From JAFDZV01 sp035549015 (lineage in GTDB: Bacteria; Bacteroidota; Ignavibacteria; OLB7): DNA of 64,000 nt. The DNA lies in assembly GCA_035549015.1 (NCBI GenBank), contig DASZRW010000075.1:62001-126000 (forward strand). The letters are read 5' to 3'. How positions within the stretch are numbered: position 1 is the stretch's first letter; the number at the start of each line of letters is the position of its first letter. This document shows, one piece after another, positions 18,401 through 25,676 of the stretch. The position numbers and the translations under genes are program-made. Under the pieces are notes generated by a model. That model was not told where the DNA came from, searched no databases, and saw nothing but the letters and a program-made list of their open reading frames with translations.

Positions 18401-20326
18401 GCGCTCCGGCAGATCGAAGTGCGGCGAAGCGTCCATCGGCACCTTGGCGCCGAAGCGCCCGTAGCCGAGGCTGGGCCAGTAGCAGATCTCGCCGTTCCGC
18501 ACACGCACGAGATCGGCAAGCCCGTCGCCGGACATGTCCGCGATGAAGATGGATTGGAATGCATCGGCGAACACCAGTTGCGGCCCCTTCTCCTCGTCCA
18601 TCGCCTTCTGCACCTGCTGCGCGGCACCGAAGCCGGCCTCCGCGAGCGATGGATACCATGTGAAGACCTCGTTCTCGGTGATCAACAGGTCCGCATGGCC
18701 ATCGCCGGTGAGATCCATGAACTTGAGGTTGGGATCGTTCCACATGACGTTCGGCCGCGAGGTGAACGGCACGTACGCATCCCAGCCATCATCCGGCATT
18801 CCCCACACGCTGGCCGGGGTTCGTTCGTAAAAGCCCGGAGCGGAACCGTCGAACTGCACGAAGTCGATCGTTCCATCACCGGCAAGGTCCAGCATCTGCC
18901 CACCCTCGCCAAGCATCGCATTCGGCTGCCGCATCACCGGGCGCGACGCCCCGAAGCGTGGAGCGAGGCGATCCTGGCCGTTGTAGACCACGGGGTTGAT
19001 CGGGCTGAGATTCGCCTTGTAGAACCAGCCTCGTCCCTGCTCCGTGAGAAGGCCGGACACCCCTTCGCCGTCCAGATCCACCCATTGAAAGACGGAGCCG
19101 TCCAGTCCGCGCGGCAAATTCTCCCGGCTGTCCAGGTCCACATCGCGCACCGTGGAATCGATGACCGCCTGCGAGTAGGTAAACTCCAGCGGCGGCAGCG
19201 ATCGCGTGATGTATGCACCGGCGTTCGCATCCCACACATGGCCGGACTGCACGGCCTCTGTCATGAAGGAGACATCAGTTCCCTCCTGATAGGTGAAGCC
19301 GATGGAGCGGACCAGATACGGATCGATCGCGAGCTCGGGGAAGTGATGGAAGATCAGGATGCGGCGGCAGAGGCGATAGGTGCGCACATCGAAGCCGGCG
19401 CGATGCATCGAGAACGGATCGCGCCGGCAGAGCCAGATGCCGGTGTCGTCCGGCGTGGGATTGTCGGGATCGTGCTCCCCGTAATCGAACACCACATCGA
19501 ACATCCAGTCCGCATGGGCGGGGTCGGGATCGATCAGGCGCGATGTCCGGTTGCCATAGCGTATCCGTTTCGGATAGCGGTTGACAGAGCGGCCTGCGTT
19601 CGTACGGTTGCTCTCGTGCGCCCCCCGCGTCTCCACGTTGTCCGAGTTCTCCTCCTTGTACTCGTAGAGGATCATGTTCCCCCTGTCATCGTAGCTCTCG
19701 CAGATGAGCCAGGTGAACACGTGCGTGGGACGAACGGGATCGAAGATCCGTGCGTTGTCGTCCCGGCCGTAGAGCGTGGTGACGTTGTCGCGCGTGATCG
19801 TGCGCCAGTGCGTGGCACCGGAGGCGATATCGGTCCAGCGTTCGATGCGCGAGAACAGCCCTTCAACCCTCGGGCGATACCGCGCGACGTTGTATGTGAC
19901 GCCGTCCACCGTTCGCGGCGGCAGCATCTCGCGATTCCCTCCCGCATCCAGCACCGGCACCAGATCCTCTGCGCCGGCGAGAATGAACACGTCCGAATCC
20001 TGGGCGTCCTGATACTGCGGCAGCCCCTTGTCCGTCTTGCGCGTGATGGCCGGCAGCGTCAGGTGCCAGCCGAGACCGAACGGCTCGTTGCCGGAACCGG
20101 AATCGTACGAGAGCGTGAGGGCCGGCTGAAGGTCCGAACGCGCGTGGCTCACGTCGATGGGAATGGACATCGAACCCGTGCCGTTGACGGGGTTTGCGGC
20201 AAACTTCTCGCCGATCCCCTTGAGCGCTCCGCCTCCCTTCGGAAGGGTGATCGATGGCGCAGTGGCGAAGAACGATTCGTCGATCGAAGGCTTCCGACCG
20301 CTCTCTGTGCGTGGAGACGATTGCAT
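12410..20326 (-). CDS. Tc toxin B-C fusion-like SpvB/TcdB-middle/RHS protein (copy 2)
   Basis: About 2638 aa and collinear with the gene at 824-8965 through the shell: SpvB start ('LPKGGGALKGIGEKFAAN'), FG-GAP repeats ('DLDGEGVSGLL', 'DLTGDGHADLLITENE', 'DMSGDGLADLV', 'DIDGTGPADII'), TcdB-middle ('RPMRYIDLMSG'), YD repeats and an RHS core ending near residue 2336 ('APWLGRWSAADPAG', 'NLYRYARCNPIRFNDPNG'). The C-terminal 300 residues differ completely from copy 1: aromatic/Gly-rich strands ('FVGVGYSYNLNRFTGG', 'GGLLIRGSFGSNNIGFSMF', 'PHWGGGTDQGLTGTGDLMF') that loosely recall polymorphic toxin type 23. I chose the ATG at 20326 because GGAG lies nine bases upstream and the context matches copy 1; an upstream ATG at 20392 is the alternative. 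No immunity gene was recognised. Confidence 0.9.
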   Translation of the reverse strand: MQSSPRTESGRKPSIDESFFATAPSITLPKGGGALKGIGEKFAANPVNGTGSMSIPIDVSHARSDLQPALTLSYDSGSGNEPFGLGWHLTLPAITRKTDKGLPQYQDAQDSDVFILAGAEDLVPVLDAGGNREMLPPRTVDGVTYNVARYRPRVEGLFSRIERWTDIASGATHWRTITRDNVTTLYGRDDNARIFDPVRPTHVFTWLICESYDDRGNMILYEYKEENSDNVETRGAHESNRTNAGRSVNRYPKRIRYGNRTSRLIDPDPAHADWMFDVVFDYGEHDPDNPTPDDTGIWLCRRDPFSMHRAGFDVRTYRLCRRILIFHHFPELAIDPYLVRSIGFTYQEGTDVSFMTEAVQSGHVWDANAGAYITRSLPPLEFTYSQAVIDSTVRDVDLDSRENLPRGLDGSVFQWVDLDGEGVSGLLTEQGRGWFYKANLSPINPVVYNGQDRLAPRFGASRPVMRQPNAMLGEGGQMLDLAGDGTIDFVQFDGSAPGFYERTPASVWGMPDDGWDAYVPFTSRPNVMWNDPNLKFMDLTGDGHADLLITENEVFTWYPSLAEAGFGAAQQVQKAMDEEKGPQLVFADAFQSIFIADMSGDGLADLVRVRNGEICYWPSLGYGRFGAKVPMDASPHFDLPERFDQRRVRFADIDGTGPADIIYLGADGIDLYFNQSGNSWSARTRLGTFPRIDDLASVMTVDLLGNGTACLVWSSALTGDVERPMRYIDLMSGSKPHLLVKSVNNLGAETSVQYAPSTKFYLADRYAGRPWITRIPFPVHVVERVETRDRISGNLFVTRYAYHHGHFDGVEREFRGFGMVERWDTEEFASLNANQAVPPGTNIDASSHVPPVLTRTWYHTGVFVDRNHVSDYFAGTLNGGDAGEYYREPGTGDTEARDLMPADTRLPDGLTAEEQRQACRALKGQMLRQEVFAMDGTAAASHPYTVTHRNYTIRCVQPMAGNRYGVFYAHEFETLSYHYERNPADPRIGHTLTLETDAFGNVLKSATVGYGRRTQIRVPDGMGGYVLAANAALGLLDSDDQARQTATLVTYTENAFTNAIAANDDYRLPQRCQSLTYQLTGYTPSGPAGRFVMSDIVTPDGGGGYQNLYDSEILYETAPGSGRQRRQVECERTYFRPDDLGVSQNDTLALLMFGELQPLAMAGESYKLAFTSGLLKEVFQRPRGGGSPENLLPTPGDVLAADIPGGKVADRGGYVDLDGDGNWWIPSGRRFYSIDPADTAAQELNNAEHHFFLAGRYRDPFGSVATVAYDAHDLLIAQICDAVGNYTTVGERDPDPSKPLVRQGYDYRVLQPALVMNPNRNRSAAAFDALGHVAGTASMGKPEDSPALGDLIDASFDADPDQTDIDAFIADPTGPIAATLLANATTRMVYDLGAYLREPDPLKKPPVFAAVLARETHVSDPVPPGGVRIQVSIVYSDGFGREIQKKMQAEPGPVPTRDGNGRIVVGTDGLPVMTGFDVAPRWVGSGWKVFNNKGKEVRTYEPFFTDLHAFEFEVRIGMSPVLFYDPVERVVAKLRPDHTWEKTVFDAWRQDTWDANDTVLVSDPSGDPDAGDFFGRLETSAYMPTWYAQRSGGGLGAQEQDAAAKAAVHAATPTVDHLDGLGRTFLTIVHNRFKYGNALPTDPATEEFYPSRSILDIEGYLLEARDAIVQNGDTQGRIVMQYTYDMLGHRIYQFGMDGGERWMLHDVVDKAVRTWDSRAHAFRTEYDPMRRAVRAFAVGADPANPTREFMVERMVYGEQHPNRDALNLSGTIYLHCDQAGAISNESRDFKGNVLVTLHRPALDYRNVVDWSTVDGVVPAPPSAFNTVTLEGQLAPALEAASYQTTVQYDALNRPVSTLTPDNSTVRMTYNEGSLLETVDANLRGALSGGLPVWTAFISDIDYDARGKRTLVAYGNGVISEYTYSPLVYRLTRLVSNRDASYPANQQVVQDLNYTYDPAGNITHVHDDADIQNVVYFNNRRVDPSADYIYDAAYRLIEASGREHLGLTGGGPAGATQPGDSDAPRTGLAHPGDGNAVGTYIERYEYDGVGNILSMNHLVASGGWRRYYAYTEPSLIEPSKTSNRIGSTSLPGDNPAGPYSAGYTHDEHGNILTMPHLPVMQWDYHDQLHATSRQVVMSGTPETTYFAYGADGGRVRKATEWQAGAGQTPARKADRIYVGGFEIYREYDATGSIVQLERETLHIMDGRQRVAMVETKTVDASVPPMTLPETLTRYQYGNHLDSATLELDDSGDVISYEEYFPFGSTAYQAVRSQTQAAKRYRHTGRERDEETGLQYHTTRYYAPWLGRWSAADPAGMVDGDNLYRYARCNPIRFNDPNGMAPPGTPGPSLNFGLRFTGSFSNLTNIGGYRASAFFTAPGRYVSAEGGVNVSLQKFSKVFNNTTGGGTFFNIEAFAMVGHGDNSNLLGSNSTGKGIPFFNPQGGSGFVGVGYSYNLNRFTGGMSELSNRTGGLLIRGSFGSNNIGFSMFNDFAKAPHWGGGTDQGLTGTGDLMFTHGLRQNESFSTGLFFRDITGIPDQRHGMQDFANSPRFNPKNPLGVYRTIGLNKDLNFGIFGLKTSYSNETTGGALSIYRYGGAQGALFQDPIHNGLPVFGKTLLGYTALFPYNMNDSKTGVELEIK

Positions 20327-20551
20327 TGTGGTGGCTCCGTCAATGGGTGCGTGGATCGATCGCATGCCACAGATGCAGCGAGCCGCAGGCACTGCGGATC
20401 ATCGCGACATATCGGCTTCAATGGGTGGCAACGATCTCCGCGCGCTCGAAACGGCCGGGGAATGGCAATCATCCCACCAGCGTCCGGGGCGATGAACGTG
20501 GCACGGGTTCAACCAGTGATCATGCGTTGAGTGTATGATGGCGAACAGGTG

Positions 20552-20582
20552 CAAACATAGGCTCCCTGCCTGGTGAAGTCAA
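20552..20582 (-). promoter_or_regulatory. Candidate promoter of Rhs/Tc copy 2
   Basis: On the minus strand: TTGACT (20582-20577), a 17-base spacer, and TATGTTTG (20559-20552), about 225 bases before the chosen start. Box sequences and spacing are identical to those of copy 1. The leader 20327-20551 shows nothing else I recognise. Confidence 0.6.
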
Positions 20583-20630
20583 GGAAAGGAAGGCGCGGAC
20601 CGCGCCGAAGCCGCTGCTTCCGGCATAACC

Positions 20631-20653
20631 GAGTAGAAATTGAGTACCGGGCA
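20631..20653 (+). promoter_or_regulatory. GAGTA direct-repeat element, copy 1
   Basis: GAGTAGAAATTGAGTA followed by CCGGGCA. Two GAGTA half-sites lie 11 bases apart, one helical turn. It is about 118 bases upstream of the gene at 20765 and on its strand. Related elements occur at 49628, 56947 and 62274. A transcription factor site is inferred. Confidence 0.45.
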
Positions 20654-20764
20654 TCGATGCGTTGTGTGCCATATTCGCCGGGCCGATCCCCGGCGCCGCT
20701 CGTCGTGCAGCATGGCGGGCGGAGATCACGTTCAGTCCCCCCCCATACATCAATCAGAGGAGAC

Positions 20765-21079
20765 ATGGCAATGTCCACATCGAACCCATCCGAGATCGGA
20801 CCCGGCGAGTCGAAGCTCTTCAGGTACTTCGGCGAGATGATTCCCAATCAGATACTTATCGAGAACCTCAGCACGGAGTTCGAGGCACAGTACATCGTTG
20901 GCGGCGAGATTCCGGAGCAGGGGTGGCACTACTATGGAACGGTGCCGCACGGCCAGACGGCATCGATCTGGGTAAACTTCCCGCAGGGGATCTCGCGCTT
21001 CACCAACCGCAGCGCCGGCGCGAGCATCATCGTGGGGGGCGATGGGATCTTCCCGTTTCATCCCGGCGAAGAGGCCTAG
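20765..21079 (+). CDS. Conserved-looking small protein of unknown function
   Basis: A 104-aa soluble protein with no signal peptide or membrane segment. The sequence is regular and globular ('GESKLFRYFGEMIPNQILIEN', aromatic/Gly-rich centre 'GWHYYGTVPHGQTASIWVNF', then 'GASIIVGGDGIFPFHPGEEA'), suggesting a small beta-rich domain. I chose the ATG at 20765 because AGAGGAGA lies immediately upstream; the longer open frame upstream is Arg-rich and unlikely to be translated. It has a GAGTA direct-repeat element about 118 bases upstream and a large inverted repeat right after its stop. I do not recognise the family. Confidence 0.7.
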   Translation: MAMSTSNPSEIGPGESKLFRYFGEMIPNQILIENLSTEFEAQYIVGGEIPEQGWHYYGTVPHGQTASIWVNFPQGISRFTNRSAGASIIVGGDGIFPFHPGEEA

Positions 21080-21087
21080 CAGTTCGC

Positions 21088-21158
21088 ACCGCGGAGGACG
21101 GGGGAGTGCGGAGGCGCTCGCGAAGCACTTCTCCGTATCTCTCCGCGTCCTCTGCGGT
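21088..21158. repeat. Inverted repeat, dispersed family copy and possible terminator
   Basis: ACCGCGGAGGAC (21088-21099) pairs with GTCCTCTGCGGT (21147-21158) with one wobble, enclosing further complementary 'GCGGAGG/CTCCGC' tracts. It starts nine bases after a stop codon. The base pattern ('accgc.gagga', 'gcgaag') resembles the array at 9.2 kb and the repeat at 52.46 kb. Confidence 0.55.
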
Positions 21159-21262
21159 TCATCTCCTGCGCGACGCGCGATTGCACACCGGCCGCCGTGG
21201 CAGTAGTTTCACGGCAACTCATCCTCCCCACCTGTACGATTCTCCATTCAACCGGACGATGT

Positions 21263-22726
21263 ATGAACGTTCGCACCGCATACCTGCTGCTCGTGCTGGC
21301 CGCGCCGCTCGCCGCGACGGCTCAGGAGTCCTTCCCCGCCACTCACATCGCGCGCCTTGACATCGTGGCACCGCGCCCGGGCGCCGGCACCATCGGCGGC
21401 GTGGCGATCGCGGCCGTCAACACGGACCTCGGCACGCTGCAGCTCAGAGTATCGGCTGCACCTGCGGGGGATTCGCCGGACTCCCTTCTTCTGCTCTACC
21501 GCAACGGGAGCAGTGGCGACCTCACGCTCGGCGGCACGCCGTTCCCCCCCAACGCATCCACGCTCTCACTCACGATACCGGGATTCGCCGGCCTCGCACA
21601 GGGCGCGCTGGACTCCGGCTACGTCTGGCTTCGCGTCACGACGCGATCGGATCACGCGGCCTACGCGGAGGGTCCGGTAGTGGAGATCAACTCCGCGGTT
21701 ACCCCGGAGCCGTCCGGCCGGGAAGTAGTGCCACCGGTTGACTCCACGGACGGTGTGGCGAGCCTGGGGCTTACATACGATCCGGCAACGAAGGGCTTCC
21801 GCTACACGGCATGGTGGCTGGGTCTGAGCGGGCCGGCAACCGCGGCGCGCATACGGCGCGGAGCCGTTGGCGTAAACGGACCGATCGTGTTCGAGATGCC
21901 GCTCACCTCCGGCTTCGACCAGAGCCTCGGCATGTGGGCCGACCCGGGCGATGAGCTCCGTACCGCAATGCTCAACGGCGAGCTCTACCTGGAGGTGACA
22001 ACGGCGAAGTATCCGAACGGCGAACTGCGCGGGCAGATCTATCCGCTGGAAGGATACACCGCGGCAATCGAGCCGGGGAATGAAGTCCCGGCCGTAAGCG
22101 GCTCCACGGCATCGGGGAGCGCCTATCTGCTGATCACCGCACAGGGAACGGTGGAGGCGTTCGACAAGCTGCAGGGAGTGGTGGGCAATCTGAGCGGACC
22201 GATCAACGCCGCGCACATTCATCGCGCGCCGATCGGCCAGAACAGCGGTCCGGCCGTCACGCTCGATATCCCGACCCCCACGACGCTCGATCTCGAGCTC
22301 GCCACCGGCTCGGCCGGCGGAACCATTGCGGAAGACATCGTTCAGGATATCCGCGCAACGAGAACGTATGTGAACGTGCACACGGCCACACACCAGAGCG
22401 GCGAGGCACGCGGCCAGTTGATACCGGCGCGTACCAACCTTCGCACGGGTGGCGTTGGCGGCGTGCAGGCGATGACGGAGGAGCGGCCGGACTTCCGGGC
22501 ATGGTATCATCGCTCGGAGGGAACCATCGTCTTCAACGTGGACGCTCCGGAGGGCGCGCGGCGCATCGAGCTGTTCGGCCCGGACGGCCGTCTGGTTCGC
22601 GGGGCAGCCTGCGAAGTGTCGCGCTGCGACATGTCTGCAGGCGGGCTCCCCGCAGGCCCGTACTTCGCGCGGCTTCTGGAGGGATCACGAACCGTGGCCT
22701 GCTGCCGCGTGATGATCCTTCCGTAG
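21263..22726 (+). CDS. Secreted CHRD-domain protein with C-terminal sorting-like domain
   Basis: 487 aa. The start at 21263 gives a clean signal peptide (MNVRTAYLLLVLAAPLAATAQ). Two CHRD (chordin-like) domains lie at about residues 150-250 and 255-375, with the hallmarks 'TAARIRRGAVGVNGPIV', 'NGELRGQIYPLEG', 'AAHIHRAPIGQNSGPAV', 'YVNVHTATHQSGEARGQL'. Bacterial CHRD proteins are usually extracellular, but their ligand is unknown. The last 75 residues ('ARRIELFGPDGRLVRGA', 'GGLPAGPYFARLLEGS') look like a divergent T9SS type A sorting domain, here with extra Cys residues. It is followed by a 16-bp hairpin shared with the convergent TPR gene. Confidence 0.85.
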   Translation: MNVRTAYLLLVLAAPLAATAQESFPATHIARLDIVAPRPGAGTIGGVAIAAVNTDLGTLQLRVSAAPAGDSPDSLLLLYRNGSSGDLTLGGTPFPPNASTLSLTIPGFAGLAQGALDSGYVWLRVTTRSDHAAYAEGPVVEINSAVTPEPSGREVVPPVDSTDGVASLGLTYDPATKGFRYTAWWLGLSGPATAARIRRGAVGVNGPIVFEMPLTSGFDQSLGMWADPGDELRTAMLNGELYLEVTTAKYPNGELRGQIYPLEGYTAAIEPGNEVPAVSGSTASGSAYLLITAQGTVEAFDKLQGVVGNLSGPINAAHIHRAPIGQNSGPAVTLDIPTPTTLDLELATGSAGGTIAEDIVQDIRATRTYVNVHTATHQSGEARGQLIPARTNLRTGGVGGVQAMTEERPDFRAWYHRSEGTIVFNVDAPEGARRIELFGPDGRLVRGAACEVSRCDMSAGGLPAGPYFARLLEGSRTVACCRVMILP

Positions 22727-22743
22727 AATAGATATACCGGCAT

Positions 22744-22781
22744 GAGCAGTATGGCCCGGCAGATTCCGGGCCATACTGCTC
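22744..22781. terminator. Perfect 16-bp hairpin between convergent genes
   Basis: GAGCAGTATGGCCCGG and its exact complement flank the loop CAGATT. Lying 17 bases after one stop and 8 bases from the other, it probably terminates both genes. No long T-run on either side. Confidence 0.8.
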
Positions 22782-22789
22782 GCGGTTCA

Positions 22790-23455
22790 TCACTCCAGCC
22801 GGTCGCGCGCATCCTGCTGCGCCTTCCGCTCGCTCGCGGTGTGCGCCTTCGCGGCGAGGCAGGCACGATAGTCCGCCTGAGCTGCGCGCCGGTTCTCCAT
22901 CGCCTCGTACGCACGGCCGCGGATGTAGTACACCTCCACCGGATTCTCCACACCGATCTGAAGCGCGCGCGTGAGATTGCTCACCGCCTCGGCATAGCTG
23001 GCCGCCGGCACGCCGCCGTACAGCAGCTTCGCCGCGTTCCGCTGAAGCCAGCCGAGATCCGCCACGTAGAAATGCCACACTCCGAGCACCATGTAGGCCT
23101 GGCCGTTGTGGGGGTCCAGCTCGATTGCGCTCTCGGCGTGAGCCTTCACCTCCCTGGACAATCGCACCCGCTCCCCGGTGGAGGAGACGACGGCAAGACG
23201 CCCGGCCGCGATCGCTGCCCACAGGTGTTCGTTGGAGGAATTGGGGTTGGCCTTTACCGATGCCTGCGAGAGCGTCCATGCGCTTCGGAACGTGGACTCC
23301 CGTTCGTCGTCATCCCGCTGCTGCTCGCCGCTTCGCACCATGTCGCGAACATGGGTCCAGTCGGCACGGGCCTGATGCGATGCCGCGACAAGGATCGCTG
23401 CGGATATCCACACGGACACAACCCTTGCGGGGGACGTCGTTCTCGGAATCATCAT
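22790..23455 (-). CDS. Exported TPR-repeat protein
   Basis: 221 aa with an N-terminal signal-like segment (residues 10-32, 'VVSVWISAAILVAASHQARA'). At least three tetratricopeptide-like helical pairs follow: 'NEHLWAAIAAGRLAVVS', 'AESAIELDPHNGQAYMVLGVWHF', 'SNLTRALQIGVENPVEVYYIRGRAYEAMEN', 'AQADYRACLAAKAH'. TPRs mediate protein-protein contacts; a periplasmic scaffold role is likely but the partner is unknown. It appears monocistronic. The terminator hairpin shared with the CHRD gene follows its stop. Confidence 0.8.
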   Translation of the reverse strand: MMIPRTTSPARVVSVWISAAILVAASHQARADWTHVRDMVRSGEQQRDDDERESTFRSAWTLSQASVKANPNSSNEHLWAAIAAGRLAVVSSTGERVRLSREVKAHAESAIELDPHNGQAYMVLGVWHFYVADLGWLQRNAAKLLYGGVPAASYAEAVSNLTRALQIGVENPVEVYYIRGRAYEAMENRRAAQADYRACLAAKAHTASERKAQQDARDRLE

Positions 23456-23665
23456 GATTGATACTCCGGGTTGGTTTGGATGGGATCACATGCAGAACAC
23501 GCCCGCAATATTATCCTCTCACCGCGGAAGCCGCTCAACATCATCGGCCAACATGGTGTTATCAATCGATAGCAGGTACCACCGCAAGGAACGCGATTGT
23601 GCGCAGCAGAACGGCGTGGCAATTCGCACACAGGGCGATTGACGAACTCCGCACCGGATACGGAA

Positions 23666-23694
23666 CGGGCACGGAGTGTTGCCCTCCGTGCCCG
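23666..23694 (-). terminator. Hairpin downstream of T9SS paralogue A
   Basis: CGGGCACGGAG pairs perfectly with CTCCGTGCCCG around a 7-base loop, 38 bases after the stop of the gene at 23732. Related hairpins follow the next two genes upstream. Confidence 0.7.
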
Positions 23695-23698
23695 CGCG

Positions 23699-24038
23699 AT
23701 CATCCTTCTTGAACGGTCGCTGCGCCGTTCCTCAGCGCACCAGTTCCACGCGACGGATTGTGGATGCCCCGTTCACGCGGAGTACCGCGAGATAACTCCC
23801 GTTGGCGAGGGAGCCCACGTCCACCATCCGATGATACTCCCCGGCCTCCATCCGCTCCTGCGCAACGATCGTGGCAACGGTGCGACCCAGACCATCCACC
23901 AGTGAAAGGTCCACTGTTGCAGCCGCCGGAAGCGTGAAGTTCAGATCGCAATGTCCGACGGCCGGGTTGGGATACAACGCGAACGCTTCATCGGCGCGCG
24001 CGCCGGCAACACCTCCCGGCGTACCGTAGGTCATCGTG
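23699..24038 (-). repeat. Near-identical 340-bp block, copy A (T9SS sorting domain and 3' flank)
   Basis: Matches 25337-25676 at a constant offset of 1638 with six substitutions that I can count by eye. It spans the 3' flank and the sorting-domain codons, after which the two genes diverge sharply. Confidence 0.9.
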
Positions 24039-25066
24039 TACCTGTTGCTGTTCACCCACCCGCCTGCGGAGTCCCAGGTCTGTGCGATGATCTGCGTGGG
24101 ATCGCCGTTCACATTGTTGGTGTAATCGGACTGGTCCGATTTACTCCACCCGCCACCCGCGAAATCCTGCAGCTCGTTCAGATCGTGTATGAGGAAATTG
24201 TTTGCATCGTAGCCGTGTGTTGTCCGTGCAACGGGAATCCATTGCACAGTGAACCAGAATTCCGAAAGCTCCAGCGTGTCCTTGTTCGCCGCGTTGTAGC
24301 TGTAGGTGATCCTGTAGTAATCGGTCCAGCTGCTCGAGCTCGCATCCCATATCTGTGTCGTAGCCTGTTGCATGCTGCCGTTGCCGCTGTTGGTGTAGGC
24401 GGTCTGCTGCGCATTCACCCACGCTGTCGTCGCGGTATCCCATGTCTCGATGCGCGAATTCGTGAGGTAGCCGTTGGCATCGTAGCTGTCGATGGTGCTG
24501 TCGCTGTTGGCCCATGCGTTGTTCTCCCACAGCTCCGTGAGCATCGAGGTAACCTTGCCTGAGGAGTTCAGCGTGTAGCTGACGCGTGCGGTATTGACAA
24601 AGGAGTGCGTTGCATCATCCCAATCCTGCGAAACCACCTGCTGCCGGTTCCCCTGCGCATCGTTCGTGAAGAGCACCTTGCTGCGCTGTTGCCATGCGTT
24701 CCCCACGGTATCCCAATCCTCCTGCAACGTGCCGGTCTCATAGCCATTGGCGTCGTACGAATTGGTGATTCTGTAGTCGTTCAGCCACGCGCCATCGGCC
24801 CAGCGCTCGGCCAACGTTTGAATGAGACGATCTCCCGCCAACACCGCGCGGGCCGGGCCGGCAGGCATGCCGGGCACTCCGGCACCGGAGACAGCCCCCG
24901 GAACCCGCATCGCGAACGTGGCGCCCGCGCGACTGTTGAAGGGATGTCCCGCACTCCGTTTCCCGACCGCTGCCTGCAGATCGGCCGGGTGCGCCCCGCT
25001 CTGCCCAGCGGATTCACCTGCACAGAGACAGAGTGCAATGAGGGACGCGAAGGTGATCTTCATCAT
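23732..25066 (-). CDS. T9SS-exported repeat protein, tandem paralogue A
   Basis: 444 aa. The start at 25066 (Met-Met-Lys) follows AGGAG and opens a signal peptide ('MKITFASLIALCLCAGESAG'). The middle has about six imperfect repeats of 40-45 residues built on 'ANGYETGTLQEDWDTVGNAWQ', 'ANGYLTNSRIETWDTATTAW', with recurring W-[DE]-x-A/T...W and 'YDANGY' motifs, suggesting a beta-repeat surface protein. The last 80 residues are a T9SS type A sorting domain ('LYPNPAVGHCDLNFTL', 'DGLGRTVATI', 'NGSYLAVLRVNG'). Its neighbour at 25370 is a paralogue. The molecular role is unknown. A TACATTCG sequence at 25198-25191 may be a -7 box. Confidence 0.85.
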   Translation of the reverse strand: MMKITFASLIALCLCAGESAGQSGAHPADLQAAVGKRSAGHPFNSRAGATFAMRVPGAVSGAGVPGMPAGPARAVLAGDRLIQTLAERWADGAWLNDYRITNSYDANGYETGTLQEDWDTVGNAWQQRSKVLFTNDAQGNRQQVVSQDWDDATHSFVNTARVSYTLNSSGKVTSMLTELWENNAWANSDSTIDSYDANGYLTNSRIETWDTATTAWVNAQQTAYTNSGNGSMQQATTQIWDASSSSWTDYYRITYSYNAANKDTLELSEFWFTVQWIPVARTTHGYDANNFLIHDLNELQDFAGGGWSKSDQSDYTNNVNGDPTQIIAQTWDSAGGWVNSNRYTMTYGTPGGVAGARADEAFALYPNPAVGHCDLNFTLPAAATVDLSLVDGLGRTVATIVAQERMEAGEYHRMVDVGSLANGSYLAVLRVNGASTIRRVELVR

Positions 25067-25294
25067 GATGTTCAGCTCCTTGTACATACCGTGAACGGCA
25101 GCCCCCGGCAGAACGCACATCGAGACCGATCTGCGCACCTGCCGTGAACTCCCGAGGACTGTGTTTCGCCAGCCGACGAATCCGAACGGACGAATGTAGG
25201 GATGCCGCGGCGAACGAACCATGGATTGTATCGTGCCATGGGACCGACAAGCAGGGGTTCCGTTGAATGGCGGTGTGGCATTCGGCAACGCGAA

Positions 25295-25332
25295 CGGGCG
25301 CGAAGAACAACTCCCGTTGCCCTCCGCGCCCG
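25295..25332 (-). terminator. Hairpin downstream of T9SS paralogue B
   Basis: CGGGCGCG and CGCGCCCG form an 8-bp stem around a 22-base loop, 37 bases past the stop of the gene at 25370. Position and flanking bases match the hairpin after paralogue A. Confidence 0.6.
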
Positions 25333-25336
25333 CGCA

Positions 25337-25676
25337 ATCATCCTTCTTGAACGGTCGCTGCGCCGTTCCTCAGCGCACCAGTTCCACGCGACGGATTGTG
25401 GATGCCCCGTTCACACGGAGTACCGCGAGATAACTCCCGTTGGCGAGGGAGCCCACGTCCACCATCCGATGATACTCCCCGGCCTCCATCCGCTCCTGCG
25501 CAATGATCGTGGCAACGGTGCGACCCAGACCATCCACCAGTGAAAGGTCCACTGTTGCAGCCGCCGGAAGCGTGAAGTTCAGATCGCAATGTCCGACGGC
25601 CGGGTTGGGATACAACGCGAACGCTTCATCGGCGCGCGCGCTGGCAACACCTCCCGGTGTGTCGTAGGTCATCGTG
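25337..25676 (-). repeat. Near-identical 340-bp block, copy B (T9SS sorting domain and 3' flank)
   Basis: Partner of 23699-24038, with six substitutions. Outside the block the paralogues are only moderately similar. Confidence 0.9.
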
